Shown here: in pieces, positions 55,402-64,000 of the stretch
Layout of the letters: each line of letters starts with the position of its first letter
Position numbering within the stretch: the stretch's first letter is position 1
Source: Photorhabdus caribbeanensis
GTDB taxonomy: Bacteria; Pseudomonadota; Gammaproteobacteria; Enterobacterales; Enterobacteriaceae
NCBI RefSeq assembly: GCF_018448885.1
Contig: NZ_RCWB01000001.1
Location: 248,001 to 312,000 of the forward strand
Reading direction: 5' to 3'
Length of the DNA: 64,000 nucleotides
The notes under the pieces: generated by a model
What the model saw: only the letters and a program-made list of their open reading frames with translations
Told to the model about the DNA's origin: nothing
Database searches by the model: none
Made by a program: the position numbers and the translations under genes

Positions 55402-56112
55402 GTGGAGGATATCGATTTCTGTGCCAACGAAGTGAAAAGTGTTTTCTTGGTTCTTTCTGGGCCAGGAGGAACTGGCAAAACTAGCCTCATAAAGCGATGG
55501 TTAAATGATTGTCCCGATCTTGGCTATGTACCAAATATCACAACTAGAGCACCACGGCCAAAGTCTATCGTCGACGAAAGCGGCTTTTATAAGCACGTAT
55601 CTCGGTCTGAATTCCGGGAAATGGTGAGTAAGAATATGTTCGCGCAATGGGTCAACCCATCAAGTGGTAAATACTATGGAACACCCATTGCGCCATTACA
55701 AGAAGCCATATCGTCAGGGAATGATCTTGTATTCGACTATACACCTCAACTCTATCTTAATTTGCGAAGACAATTCCGACAGCATGTAGTTGGAATATTT
55801 ATCGTACCTCCTACTTTATCGGAACTGATGAACCGTCTTTCAAAAAGGGGCACAGAACAGGGGGAAGAGCTTCATATCAAACAGAACATGGCCTTGCAGG
55901 ATCTGGCATATGTAGATGAGCACGATTACCACGTTGTTAATGATGATTTCGAACAGACACTTCAAACACTCAAATGCATACATACATCTGAGCGCTGTCG
56001 AATGAGTCGTATCATAGGACTACAGGAGCGTTGCCGGGCAGTGTCGCCACACTCAATGATGTTCTACTACGATCCGTTGAATGAGCGTTTGGCAAATATG
56101 GCAGATGAATAA
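55402..56112 (+). CDS. Guanylate-kinase-like nucleotide kinase
   Basis: 236 residues. P-loop GPGGTGKT is at residues 20-27, the nucleotide-base motif is TTRAPRP, the YGT segment is SSGKYYGTP, and a late VVNDDFEQ matches the GMK core. The expected activity is phosphorylation of an NMP or analogue to the diphosphate. The expected DID-type Mg/ribose loop is changed (FDYTPQLY), and the C terminus is about 30 residues longer than E. coli Gmk, so the substrate may not be GMP. Starts at GTG after AGGGGG. The next gene begins on its stop codon. Confidence 0.82.
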   Translation: MEDIDFCANEVKSVFLVLSGPGGTGKTSLIKRWLNDCPDLGYVPNITTRAPRPKSIVDESGFYKHVSRSEFREMVSKNMFAQWVNPSSGKYYGTPIAPLQEAISSGNDLVFDYTPQLYLNLRRQFRQHVVGIFIVPPTLSELMNRLSKRGTEQGEELHIKQNMALQDLAYVDEHDYHVVNDDFEQTLQTLKCIHTSERCRMSRIIGLQERCRAVSPHSMMFYYDPLNERLANMADE

Positions 56113-57071
56113 TGAAAATAACGACGTATGCCGATGCTCTTCAGCTTCTCACTATGCAGTCAGATAAAATCAGGGCATATCAGAACGATTTTGTACCAGA
56201 AGAAGCTTGGCGAGTGATCCTTTCTCAGTATGGAAAAGATGTGAGGAATTTCATTTTTGGTCACTCATTCATATTGTTAAAACCAGAAACAATTGCTAGA
56301 AGGTTGTCATGTCAGGCTATTTCCTATTTAGCCCAACGAGGTTTTGCGCCGGTAGGCATTACATGCGTGGAACTGTCACGTAATGCCGCTCATCATATTT
56401 GGCGATTTCAGTGGAACGCGGCCACCACGGACAGAATCGAGCTAACGAATTGGGTTAACGCTCAAAGTCCATCAATATTGATTATGCTACGTGATTGTGT
56501 TCCAACTTCGGTGCCTGCCTCGGTGAAACTTTGGCGTTTAAAGGGGTCCGCTCACGCAGCACGACGAAAAGCAGATCAGTTGCGTAGTGTACTTGGAATG
56601 CATAACCGAATGCTTGGCTTCGTACATACTCCAGACGAACCTGCCGATCTCGTGAGGGAATTGTCCATCTTATTTGATTCAGATGAACTGAGCGCGTTAC
56701 TGCACACTTGTCGATTAACAGAGCAATCAATAGATGATTTAGTCACGCAGTGCTCGCGAGTTGCGGTTGAATTGGAATCACAATATTCCGCTCATATGAT
56801 TAATCCTAATGAAGTGGCTCAGCGACTCAGCCTGTCAACAGAAAGTCATGTGTTATCTCCTATCTGGCGAGATTATGCTCAAGGACAACCGATGCCTCTA
56901 GCAAAGGTTTTATCGTATTTCCGAGAGTACGGGCTTGGGAAAGATTCATGGGATGTACTAACTATTGCAGCAGAATTAATTGAACATGACATAAAGGGTG
57001 TGCACGCTCTGCTTGATGCTCGTGCTATTGATGAAGTATTTACTCTGTGGGCTGCACAACACTCTCAATAA
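56112..57071 (+). CDS. Nucleoside diphosphate kinase-like protein with C-terminal extension
   Basis: 319 residues. Residues of about 45-195 align by eye with NDK. Lys57 lies in FILLKPETIARR, Arg158 in QLRSVLG, the phosphorylated His172 in LGFVHTPDEP, and the final LVRELSILF helix is present. The N-terminal 45 residues and about 125 residues after the NDK-like part are unrecognised. The asparagine normally near the catalytic His is not conserved. It probably makes a nucleoside triphosphate or analogue from the product of the preceding kinase. A role as a pseudo-enzyme cannot be ruled out. Confidence 0.65.
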   Translation: MKITTYADALQLLTMQSDKIRAYQNDFVPEEAWRVILSQYGKDVRNFIFGHSFILLKPETIARRLSCQAISYLAQRGFAPVGITCVELSRNAAHHIWRFQWNAATTDRIELTNWVNAQSPSILIMLRDCVPTSVPASVKLWRLKGSAHAARRKADQLRSVLGMHNRMLGFVHTPDEPADLVRELSILFDSDELSALLHTCRLTEQSIDDLVTQCSRVAVELESQYSAHMINPNEVAQRLSLSTESHVLSPIWRDYAQGQPMPLAKVLSYFREYGLGKDSWDVLTIAAELIEHDIKGVHALLDARAIDEVFTLWAAQHSQ

Positions 57072-57096
57072 TGTAAGTTTGGCAAGGGCTTGTAAG

Positions 57097-58128
57097 ATGA
57101 AAAATTATGTGGTGGAAAACAAGCATGTAGAAATCTTGAATGGTGAGTTGACCTTTCCCCTCAAATTTATTTTTGATAATGCCTATCTGAAAAATTCTGA
57201 CGCGGCTTTTTTGGGGGGATCATTAATTGAAGGTACTGGAAACCGCTACTCTGACATCGATGTTCATGTGGTAACAGAGACACTTTTGCGTGAGAAGGAC
57301 ATTGAGCCAAAACGACACTATCGAGTATTAAGTTCGAGCCGATCGATCCTTACAGGGAAAAATCCTGAAGATGAGGTGTTCTTAATTCACACGGTTATAC
57401 CTGGAAGTCATGTGAAAGTGGATATTGAGTATAGAACCATACAAGAGATTGAACGATTGGCATCTGTGGTGCGGGAGACTTTTGACTATGCGGTGCGGTC
57501 ACTCGTACTTCTGACTAAGTATATGGACAATCGCAATATGGCTTTTATTCATAGATTATTTAACTCCATTGAGTTGTGTGGTGTCGATAGACTTGATGAA
57601 TTACGCCAGCAAATTGGCAAACATCGTTTCGAGTATCTGATGTATAGATGGAAAGCTTCTGATTTTTCTGTGCTGCTTGATTTACTGGGCGCTTGGGAGA
57701 GTAAAGATTGGATTCGCTGTGCGGATATGGCGAGAGAGAATATGGTGACTCAATTTCAAGCATATACTCATTTGTGCGGTAACACCCACTATCACCGAAA
57801 GTGGATTATTACTTACGCTAAACGATATATCGAATATTCGCCGTTGTTTCAACGATTTCTCACGTTGATCATAGCTAGTTGCGGCACGACTCCTGAATCC
57901 CAGCAGGCATATATATTAGCTACCATTGATTTCGTTGATGACATATTTGAAGCCAGCCATGAAATTCTTCAGATGGAGCGCTCTTTCCCCTCTGGAAATG
58001 CAGCATGTGCTTTAATCGATGAGTATTTCCGATCAGAAGCTGATGCATATTCGGAAATGGAAATCGAATATAGGAAGAAAGCCTATGGCGTTATGGGTAA
58101 GCCTACGAGGGCCTGGTTTAATGATTAA
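57097..58128 (+). CDS. Nucleotidyltransferase (pol-beta superfamily)
   Basis: 343 residues. The nucleotidyltransferase signature is complete: Gly40-Gly41-Ser42, Asp53 and Asp55 in RYSDIDVHVV, and the third acidic residue Asp109 in VKVDIEY. The remaining 230 residues are helical, as in kanamycin/streptomycin nucleotidyltransferases and related enzymes. It should transfer an NMP moiety to a hydroxyl of a small molecule (or protein). I chose ATG 57097; the longer frame overlaps the upstream gene. Its stop overlaps the next start by 8 bp. Confidence 0.78.
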   Translation: MKNYVVENKHVEILNGELTFPLKFIFDNAYLKNSDAAFLGGSLIEGTGNRYSDIDVHVVTETLLREKDIEPKRHYRVLSSSRSILTGKNPEDEVFLIHTVIPGSHVKVDIEYRTIQEIERLASVVRETFDYAVRSLVLLTKYMDNRNMAFIHRLFNSIELCGVDRLDELRQQIGKHRFEYLMYRWKASDFSVLLDLLGAWESKDWIRCADMARENMVTQFQAYTHLCGNTHYHRKWIITYAKRYIEYSPLFQRFLTLIIASCGTTPESQQAYILATIDFVDDIFEASHEILQMERSFPSGNAACALIDEYFRSEADAYSEMEIEYRKKAYGVMGKPTRAWFND

Positions 58129-58957
58129 ACGTCCTATAATTGGGATATCTTGCTGTCTAAGGTCTATTGCTTTTGGCGATTATCCCCCTACGCCACACCA
58201 TACTGTGTTTCACAAGTACGTGGATTTTATTGTGAGGCAGTTAAAAGCCGTTCCCATATTACTGCCAGCTACACGAGAAATTGCCAATAATCCTGATGGA
58301 TATACCGCGCTCATTTCACGATTAGACGGAGTTTTACTGACTGGATCACCCAGTAATATAGGTGTGCGATGGCAGCAGGGTGAGCTCAGACGTATTTCAC
58401 CTGTAGGGCTTGCAGACTATGAAAGAGACTTTACAACCTTCCGCTTGATTCATAATTGTGTGGATGCCGGGGTTCCATTACTGGGTATTTGCCGTGGAAT
58501 GCAAGAGATTAATGTTGCATTCGGAGGGGAGCTTCATAATGAGATTCATTCGTTGGAAGGATTTCTTGATCATCGCTCAGACAAGTCATTGCCTTACGAG
58601 AGAAGGTACGATCCTCGACATTCAGTAAAGGTCTTGGAAGGAACATTATTGGAACATCTGTTACGCAATCAGAGCGTCAGCAATCGTGTTTTTGATGTTA
58701 ATTCCCTACATGGACAAGGCATTGCTTTGGTTGGGCAGAATATAGCAGTAGAAGCTGTAGCAGAAGATGGGATCATCGAGGCGATTTCACTCAGTTCAGC
58801 AAGTGCTTTCACTATGGGGGTTCAATGGCATATTGAATGGGCCGATAACGATCGACCACTGGATCTTTGTATCAGTAATGCATTTAGAACAGCATGCGAA
58901 GAAAGACTTCATACAAACGAGGGGAAAAGCGAAGGCAGTTATGATTACAGAACCTAA
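58121..58957 (+). CDS. Class I glutamine amidotransferase-like hydrolase (peptidase C26, PuuD-like)
   Basis: 278 residues with the complete triad: Cys124 in GICRGMQE, His237 and Glu239 in GVQWHIEW. The closest recognisable family is gamma-glutamyl-GABA hydrolase (PuuD). The reaction is probably hydrolysis of a gamma-glutamyl amide or provision of ammonia to a partner. In a biosynthetic operon this could remove a gamma-glutamyl protecting group. ATG 58121 overlaps the previous stop. Confidence 0.82.
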   Translation: MIKRPIIGISCCLRSIAFGDYPPTPHHTVFHKYVDFIVRQLKAVPILLPATREIANNPDGYTALISRLDGVLLTGSPSNIGVRWQQGELRRISPVGLADYERDFTTFRLIHNCVDAGVPLLGICRGMQEINVAFGGELHNEIHSLEGFLDHRSDKSLPYERRYDPRHSVKVLEGTLLEHLLRNQSVSNRVFDVNSLHGQGIALVGQNIAVEAVAEDGIIEAISLSSASAFTMGVQWHIEWADNDRPLDLCISNAFRTACEERLHTNEGKSEGSYDYRT

Positions 58958-59669
58958 ACTCAACGGAAAGGTGGCTATTGTTACCGGAGCATCCAGCGGT
59001 ATTGGGATGGCTTTGGTACACAAGCTGGCTGCTGCTGGAATGAACTTAGTGCTACATGGGCGGCGAGAAGATCGGTTGCAAGCTTTGGAACAGGAGTTAG
59101 GGGGATTATGCTGGTTCGCGGGCGATTTAACTGATGCGTTGGCTCCAGGCACTTTAATTGATGCAGCCATCGAGAAATTCGGCAGATTAGACTTTGCGAT
59201 CAATAATGCAGGCATTAATCACACTGGAACCATTAATGAGATCGATATTGACAAAATGTGTTCTATGGTAAGAATTAATGTGGAAGCCGCATATCGGTTT
59301 ACTTATACCGTCCTGAAACACTTTTTACGCGAAGGAAAAGGGCATCTCATCCATACGACGAGCGTCATGGGCTATAAAGTACGTGAAAATGCAGGTGGAT
59401 ACGCGGGTACTAAGCATGCTGTCGAAGCTTTATGCGAAGCGTTGCGCCTGGAGCTTGCAAGAAGTGCGGTTAAAGTTTCATGTGTTGCACCAGGTTTAGT
59501 CCAGACCGAATTGCATCGTGATCTCATGGTACATCCATCAGTATCAAGAAATATCGCTCGGCCATTAAGTGCAGAGGATGTGGCTCAGACAATTATCTGG
59601 GTGATGACACAACCAGTACATATCAATATTCCCCAGATAGTGGTGTTACCGCAAGATCATCCAATATAG
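58941..59669 (+). CDS. Short-chain dehydrogenase/reductase
   Basis: 242 residues, classical SDR: TGASSGIG (residues 15-22), NNAG (88-91), and catalytic Ser141, Tyr154, Lys158 (YAGTK). It should interconvert a ketone and an alcohol with NAD(P)H. ATG 58941 overlaps the preceding gene by 17 bp. The substrate is unknown; a transketolase product (ketose) would fit. Confidence 0.88.
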   Translation: MITEPKLNGKVAIVTGASSGIGMALVHKLAAAGMNLVLHGRREDRLQALEQELGGLCWFAGDLTDALAPGTLIDAAIEKFGRLDFAINNAGINHTGTINEIDIDKMCSMVRINVEAAYRFTYTVLKHFLREGKGHLIHTTSVMGYKVRENAGGYAGTKHAVEALCEALRLELARSAVKVSCVAPGLVQTELHRDLMVHPSVSRNIARPLSAEDVAQTIIWVMTQPVHINIPQIVVLPQDHPI

Positions 59670-59733
59670 CGATACAGTTAATGTAGTTGATATAGTTAAT
59701 TAAACGCCTTTTTAGAGCGGGATAAAAATATAT

Positions 59734-60576
59734 ATGGATTCTCTTTCACTCGGATTAGTCATGGTCGCTGCGATCATGCATGCAGGTTGGAATCTTTTTG
59801 TTAAAAAGGATGAAGATAAATTCTTGTCCCTTACCGTTATGGCTGCTACTTCTGGCGTGCTTTGTGCGTTGTTGCTTTTATTTATGCCCGGTATAGATAT
59901 GAGTGCCTGGAAGATCCTTATTATCTCTGCTCCGCTTCATGCTGGATATCGAGTTTGCTTGAGCCTTGGCTACAAATATGGAGACATGAGTCAAGTTTAC
60001 CCGATTGCTCGTGGAGCAACACCCTTGCTCGTGACATTAATCTCTGTCATTTTGCTCGATGTTCAGCTCGAATCCACGCAAATTGTGGGAATTGGCGCCA
60101 TTGCTTTAGGGATCATGTGGCTGACTTTTCATGGTGGTTTCCCGAATCGTCATGAGGGTCGAGCAATTGGTTTTGCGCTTGGCACTGCTACCTTTATTGC
60201 TGTGTTCACATTACTCGATAGCAAGGGAGCACGCCTCAGCGGCAATCCGTTTTCATATGTGCTTTGGCTGTTTGTACTGGAAGGGATTTTGATGTTTGTG
60301 CTTGCCATGTCGATAAATAGACGCCGATTATTGGATTATATCAGTCGTAATGGGCGAACTTGTATGGTCAACGGTGTAGTCATGTCTGTCGCGCATGGTT
60401 TAGTTATTTTGGCCCTTTCTCGCAGCCTTGCCGCGTTAGTTTCAGCATTGAGGGAAACCAGTGTGATTTTTGGCGTTATTTTCAGTGCATGGATTCTCAA
60501 AGAGAAGATAGGGCCGGTAAGACTGATTTGTACTTTGATAGTCATGGTTGGCATTTTTTTAACCATTTTAAAGTGA
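59734..60576 (+). CDS. EamA (DMT) family transporter
   Basis: 280 residues with about ten membrane helices in two EamA repeats; the first shows YPIARGATPLLVTLISVILL and the second ALVSALRETSVIFGVIFSAWILKE. DMT transporters export metabolites. It is the last gene of the operon, 64 bp after the SDR gene, and is a likely exporter of its product. Confidence 0.88.
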   Translation: MDSLSLGLVMVAAIMHAGWNLFVKKDEDKFLSLTVMAATSGVLCALLLLFMPGIDMSAWKILIISAPLHAGYRVCLSLGYKYGDMSQVYPIARGATPLLVTLISVILLDVQLESTQIVGIGAIALGIMWLTFHGGFPNRHEGRAIGFALGTATFIAVFTLLDSKGARLSGNPFSYVLWLFVLEGILMFVLAMSINRRRLLDYISRNGRTCMVNGVVMSVAHGLVILALSRSLAALVSALRETSVIFGVIFSAWILKEKIGPVRLICTLIVMVGIFLTILK

Positions 60577-60805
60577 AATAGCATTTGTGTTTTACCGGGC
60601 ATAGCTCCTTCGTATAAAAATTCTTCTTGCAAAGAAAAACGGTATTGTTGGAAATACGACGGTTATGGCGAGCTGAAATTTTGGTCGAATTTAATGGAAA
60701 AATTCCATTGGTTTTAGAAAAATAATAAATTTTGTCGCTAAAACGACATTCCTGCATAAAGTGTTTTAACATTTGGTCGTTAAATACGTACAATCCCGTC
60801 CCTGA

Positions 60806-61315
60806 ATGTGTTCTCTACAGAATAGGCTTAGTTTGTCACTGATCCAATTTTATACATCGCGGAGTCGTCTGCCAGCTTGGCTCGGTATATTCGCGATACT
60901 GATGTTGTTCATTGCGCCAGTGATCTCCCGGTCACTGGAACATGCGCGCATTGGTGAGGCTCATTCATCGAGAGTGGTCGATTGCCATAGTGTGATGTCA
61001 TCTGACGATGATATATCTCGCAATATGTCTCATTCTGACATTTCTTCCGCATCATATGTTACTAACCATCATGATGGCATGCAGATGAGTATGCATACTG
61101 GTGGCGGTATGTCGATGTTGGAGGATATTGCCTGTGGATACTGCGTTTTTCTGATCCATGTACCTATGCTGGATTTGGCGAATACACCGCTATTTTGGTC
61201 AACTTCGCTGACCGCAAGGCCACCACCGATTCAAACCGTAGCTTCATTTCTGCCGCATTTCATCTTTTCTGATTCGTTGCCTCGCGCTCCGCCTGAACAG
61301 ATCTCATCTCATTAA
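60806..61315 (+). CDS. DUF2946-like membrane protein, copper-associated
   Basis: 169 residues. An N-terminal hydrophobic segment (LPAWLGIFAILMLFIAPVIS, residues 25-44) is followed by a His/Met-rich region (DCHSVM, NHHDGMQMSMHTGGGMSM) and the family CGYCVFLIHVP motif. The Met/His-rich stretch suggests binding of copper. It lies 145 bp upstream of the copper receptor gene, as such proteins often do. Confidence 0.78.
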   Translation: MCSLQNRLSLSLIQFYTSRSRLPAWLGIFAILMLFIAPVISRSLEHARIGEAHSSRVVDCHSVMSSDDDISRNMSHSDISSASYVTNHHDGMQMSMHTGGGMSMLEDIACGYCVFLIHVPMLDLANTPLFWSTSLTARPPPIQTVASFLPHFIFSDSLPRAPPEQISSH

Positions 61316-61460
61316 TTTAAACATAATGAAATGTCTTGTCCTGCTCATTGTTGAGTCAGGAAGAGCTTGTTCTACCAAAAATATTTTGGTTGGATTCTAT
61401 AACGTATTCCGCTTTTGATAGAAATATCACTTTGGAAGGTGGATTTACATTTAAGGCAAG

Positions 61461-63557
61461 ATGATGATGTTCGAAAAAAATATTTCTCATAAAAAAAATA
61501 CGCTATCCCGTTGTATTAATTCGGCAATGCCACTTTTTCTGTTAGCTGCTTTTAATGGCTATGCGGCTGAAACCGCATCAGATGCACACGACCATGTAAA
61601 GGGTGCAAAAACCAATGATGGAGATGTGATTACCGTAACCGCGCCTTTGTACTCTCCTTTGGCGATTGTCACCTCGCCAAAAACCCCCCGTCAGCCCGTT
61701 CCGGCCAGTGACGGTTCTGATTATTTAAAAACCATACCCGGATTTTCTCAAATCCGTAATGGAGGCACCAATGGTGATCCGGTATTTCGCGGAATGTTTG
61801 GTTCGAGGATTAAACTTCTGACTGATGGCGCAGAAATGTTAGGCGCTTGCCCTGGCAGAATGGACGCCCCTTCATCCTATATTTCGCCAGAAAGTTATGA
61901 TTTGCTGACCGTCATTAAAGGGCCTCAAACGGTATTGTGGGGGGCCGGTGCTTCCGCAGGGACAGTAAGATTTGAGCGTGAACATCCGCGCTTTGATCAG
62001 CCAGGGGTGAAAATCAACGCCAGTGGACTGACGGGCTCAAATGACCGTTGGGATGGCAATGTTGATGCTAGCATTGGTAATGAATTGGGATATTTACGTT
62101 TAATGGCGAATAAATCCCGCGCCAATGACTACAAAGATGGCGATGGGTATCGCGTTCCTTCACGTTGGGATAAATGGAATAGCGATCTAACATTAGGATG
62201 GACGCCGGATAAAGATACGTTGCTTGAGTTCAACGCAGGGAAAGGGGATGGAGAGGCCCGCTATGCTGGACGCAGCATGGATGGCTCACAGTTCAAACGT
62301 GAAAGTCTTGGTGTCCGTTTTGAGAAATCTCACATTGGTGAGGTGCTCGATAAGGTTGAAGCCCAAGTTTATTACAACTATACCAACCATATTATGGACA
62401 ATATCACGCTGCGTTCCCCGAATAGCCCCATGTCAATGGGGATGCCTTCTTCGGGTTGTAAGCATGGATGTGGTATGCATATGAATATGAACCACGGTAT
62501 GTCGATGCAACTGGATCGTCGCGTTATCGGGGGGCGAGTCATGGGCACCTGGTTATGGCAAGACTTCAAATTGGAGAGCGGCGCAGATACACAAACCAAT
62601 ACCCACCGTAATAAAGCAGGTAATGGATGGCAAAAGGATGCGCAATTCTATAACTATGGCCTATTTAGTGAGCTAACTTGGTATGCCACAGAACAGAGCG
62701 AATTAATAACCGGTGCTCGTCTTGATCGCAGCCGAGTAAAGAAATTTGCTGGTAATAGCGAAAAAGAGCGTAATGATACTTTACCGAGTGGTTTTATGCG
62801 CTTAGAGCATACTTTGGCTGATATGCCAATGATGTTTTATGCCGGTATTGGTTATACCGAACGTTTCCCTGATTATTGGGAACTGTTTTCGCCTACACAT
62901 GGTCCGGCGGGGAGTGCCAGTGCTTTTGATGGGGTAAAAAGTGAGAAAACCACTCAGCTTGATATTGGCGCTCAATATACCGGGGAACGTTTTAATGGTT
63001 GGGTATCCGCCTATATAGGACGTGTAAATGATTTCATTTTATTTAGATACAGTCCTAAAAACGCCCGTATTAGCCAGGCTGATAACGTTGATGCCAATAT
63101 TATGGGTGGGGAAATGGGCTTTGGTTATCAATTGACAGATCATTGGAAAACGGATGCCAGCCTTGCCTATGCTTGGGGGGAAAACCGGACGGATAACAAG
63201 CCGATGCCTCAGATCCCGCCGTTGGAAGCCCGCTTCGGATTGACCTATGAGCGTGGCGATTGGAGCAGTACCGGCTTGTGGCGATTGGTGAGCAGCCAGC
63301 ATCGGATTGCCGTGGGGCAGGGGAATGTTGTCGGCAAAGATTTTCAAGATAGCTCAGGTTTCGGCGTACTTTCTGCAAACGTTGCCTACAAGGTTAACAA
63401 AAATGTAAAAGTTAGCACGGGTATTGACAATATTTTGGATAAAGAATACAGCGAACATCTCAACCTTGCCGGTAATAGCACCTTTGGTTATTCAGCGAAT
63501 ACCTCAGTGAATGAACCCGGCCGGACGGTGTGGGCGAAAGTCGATGTAAAATTTTAA
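61461..63557 (+). CDS. TonB-dependent copper receptor (OprC/NosA type)
   Basis: 698 residues. A signal peptide (ending near GYAAET) is followed by a His-containing mature N terminus (DAHDH), the plug domain with GDPVFRGMFGSRIKLLTDG and VIKGPQTVLWG, and a 22-stranded barrel ending in VKF. An extracellular loop around residues 320-350 is rich in Cys, His and Met (CKHGCGMHMNMNHGMSM), which fits copper binding. It imports copper or a copper complex across the outer membrane using TonB. The clustered DUF2946 gene supports this. Confidence 0.9.
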   Translation: MMMFEKNISHKKNTLSRCINSAMPLFLLAAFNGYAAETASDAHDHVKGAKTNDGDVITVTAPLYSPLAIVTSPKTPRQPVPASDGSDYLKTIPGFSQIRNGGTNGDPVFRGMFGSRIKLLTDGAEMLGACPGRMDAPSSYISPESYDLLTVIKGPQTVLWGAGASAGTVRFEREHPRFDQPGVKINASGLTGSNDRWDGNVDASIGNELGYLRLMANKSRANDYKDGDGYRVPSRWDKWNSDLTLGWTPDKDTLLEFNAGKGDGEARYAGRSMDGSQFKRESLGVRFEKSHIGEVLDKVEAQVYYNYTNHIMDNITLRSPNSPMSMGMPSSGCKHGCGMHMNMNHGMSMQLDRRVIGGRVMGTWLWQDFKLESGADTQTNTHRNKAGNGWQKDAQFYNYGLFSELTWYATEQSELITGARLDRSRVKKFAGNSEKERNDTLPSGFMRLEHTLADMPMMFYAGIGYTERFPDYWELFSPTHGPAGSASAFDGVKSEKTTQLDIGAQYTGERFNGWVSAYIGRVNDFILFRYSPKNARISQADNVDANIMGGEMGFGYQLTDHWKTDASLAYAWGENRTDNKPMPQIPPLEARFGLTYERGDWSSTGLWRLVSSQHRIAVGQGNVVGKDFQDSSGFGVLSANVAYKVNKNVKVSTGIDNILDKEYSEHLNLAGNSTFGYSANTSVNEPGRTVWAKVDVKF

Positions 63558-63566
63558 TGAGAAAAT

Positions 63567-63587
63567 GGCGTCCAATAATTGGACGCC
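63567..63587. terminator. Terminator between the copper receptor and the GH16-like gene
   Basis: GGCGTCCAA-TAA-TTGGACGCC, a 9-bp perfect stem 9 bp after the receptor gene, between two convergent genes. It is probably bidirectional. Confidence 0.75.
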
Positions 63588-63608
63588 AATTATTTATTAT
63601 CTCGATGA

Positions 63609-64000
63609 CTATTTCTTATTACCGATATATGGATAAACTTTTACATAATCCACATCGAATGTTGCGGTTGTTGTATTTATCGGGCCGTAACCTTGTGCAG
63701 GATAACTGCGCGGTACTTCGGAACTCAAAATAATATATTGGTTGGCGATTGAAATAGGGACTTGATCTAACCCCGACAGATTTTGAGGAATATCGTCAAC
63801 ATAAAATGTATAACCTTTTGGTGTCCATGCCACAGCAAATTTATGGAACTTACCGTCAGCAAGTTTACTGGTAGACAATCTCTTTGACCACTCCTTATGA
63901 GCGCTGCCATAACCATTCCAGTGAATAGCGTGATCATATTGATCCTGTGTCGCTTCGGCTAAATGTTCAAATACATCAATTTCGACACCTGATTTTTCTG
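63609..64000 (-). CDS. GH16 family glycosyl hydrolase (partial, cut by window end)
   Basis: About 130 C-terminal residues are inside the window, and the frame is open to the right edge. The GH16 catalytic motif ExDxxE is present as VEIDVFEH. It is followed by HAIHWNGYGSAHKEW, FHKFAVAWTPKGYTFYVDDI and the closing DVDYVKVYP strand, all typical of the concanavalin-A-like beta-glucanase fold. It is probably a secreted beta-1,3/1,4-glucanase or related hydrolase. The N terminus is outside the window. Confidence 0.88.
   Translation of the reverse strand, partial: EKSGVEIDVFEHLAEATQDQYDHAIHWNGYGSAHKEWSKRLSTSKLADGKFHKFAVAWTPKGYTFYVDDIPQNLSGLDQVPISIANQYIILSSEVPRSYPAQGYGPINTTTATFDVDYVKVYPYIGNKK

Noticed and set aside
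59862..60155. 97-residue open frame inside the EamA gene
   Set aside because: Out-of-frame shadow; the EamA frame has clear membrane-helix periodicity.

Overview
The window comes from an enterobacterial chromosome of moderate to low GC content. I infer a Morganellaceae insect or nematode symbiont of the Photorhabdus/Xenorhabdus type. The evidence is an intact enterobacterial core block (ygfZ-sdhE-cptA-fldB-xerD-dsbC-recJ-prfB-lysS), several ERIC elements, and dense secondary-metabolism and expanded-family islands on both sides. The genus is inference; no 16S gene is present.

Layout. (1) 1-5957: a pap-type operon. A 5'-truncated alpha-oxoamine synthase-like PLP enzyme is followed by chorismate mutase (papB), fused aminodeoxychorismate synthase (papA), a prephenate-dehydrogenase-like enzyme (papC) and a 14-TM MFS exporter. 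This set should turn chorismate into a 4-aminophenylpyruvate/4-aminophenylalanine-type precursor. (2) 5958-27331: seven paralogous glycine-rich repeat proteins in the same orientation, each behind a long related AT-rich leader. A single-module type I polyketide synthase (KS-AT-DH-KR-ACP) sits between copies 4 and 5. Copy 3 is a pseudogene. The array carries ERIC elements, two copies of a 105-bp MITE in opposite orientation and, after copy 7, a short fragment resembling the 3' end of the PKS gene. (3) 27332-36805: housekeeping genes for tRNA modification/Fe-S repair, succinate dehydrogenase flavinylation, flavodoxin, dimer resolution, disulfide isomerisation, recombination, RF2 (with its programmed frameshift), lysyl-tRNA synthetase, and tRNA-Gly(CCC). 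(4) 36806-42028: accessory genes: a CatB/Vat-like acetyltransferase behind a two-hairpin leader, an Rpn-family nuclease followed by two stand-alone copies of its C-terminal segment, and a DJ-1/isonitrile-hydratase-like enzyme divergent from a GlxA-type regulator. (5) 42029-49600: the propionate (2-methylcitrate) system, with prpR divergent from prpBCDE and a near-consensus sigma-54 promoter. (6) 49744-60576: a secreted beta-propeller glycosidase-like protein, then a methyltransferase and a compact operon: split transketolase, guanylate-kinase-like, nucleoside-diphosphate-kinase-like, nucleotidyltransferase, class I amidotransferase/C26 hydrolase, SDR and EamA exporter. This operon reads as an uncharacterised nucleotide-analogue or nucleotide-activated metabolite pathway. 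(7) 60806-64000: a DUF2946-like protein and a TonB-dependent copper receptor, then a GH16 glucanase-like gene cut by the window end.

The three places most likely to hold undescribed biology are the glycine-rich/PKS array, the Rpn locus with free-standing C-terminal (antitoxin-like) genes, and the kinase/transketolase/nucleotidyltransferase operon.
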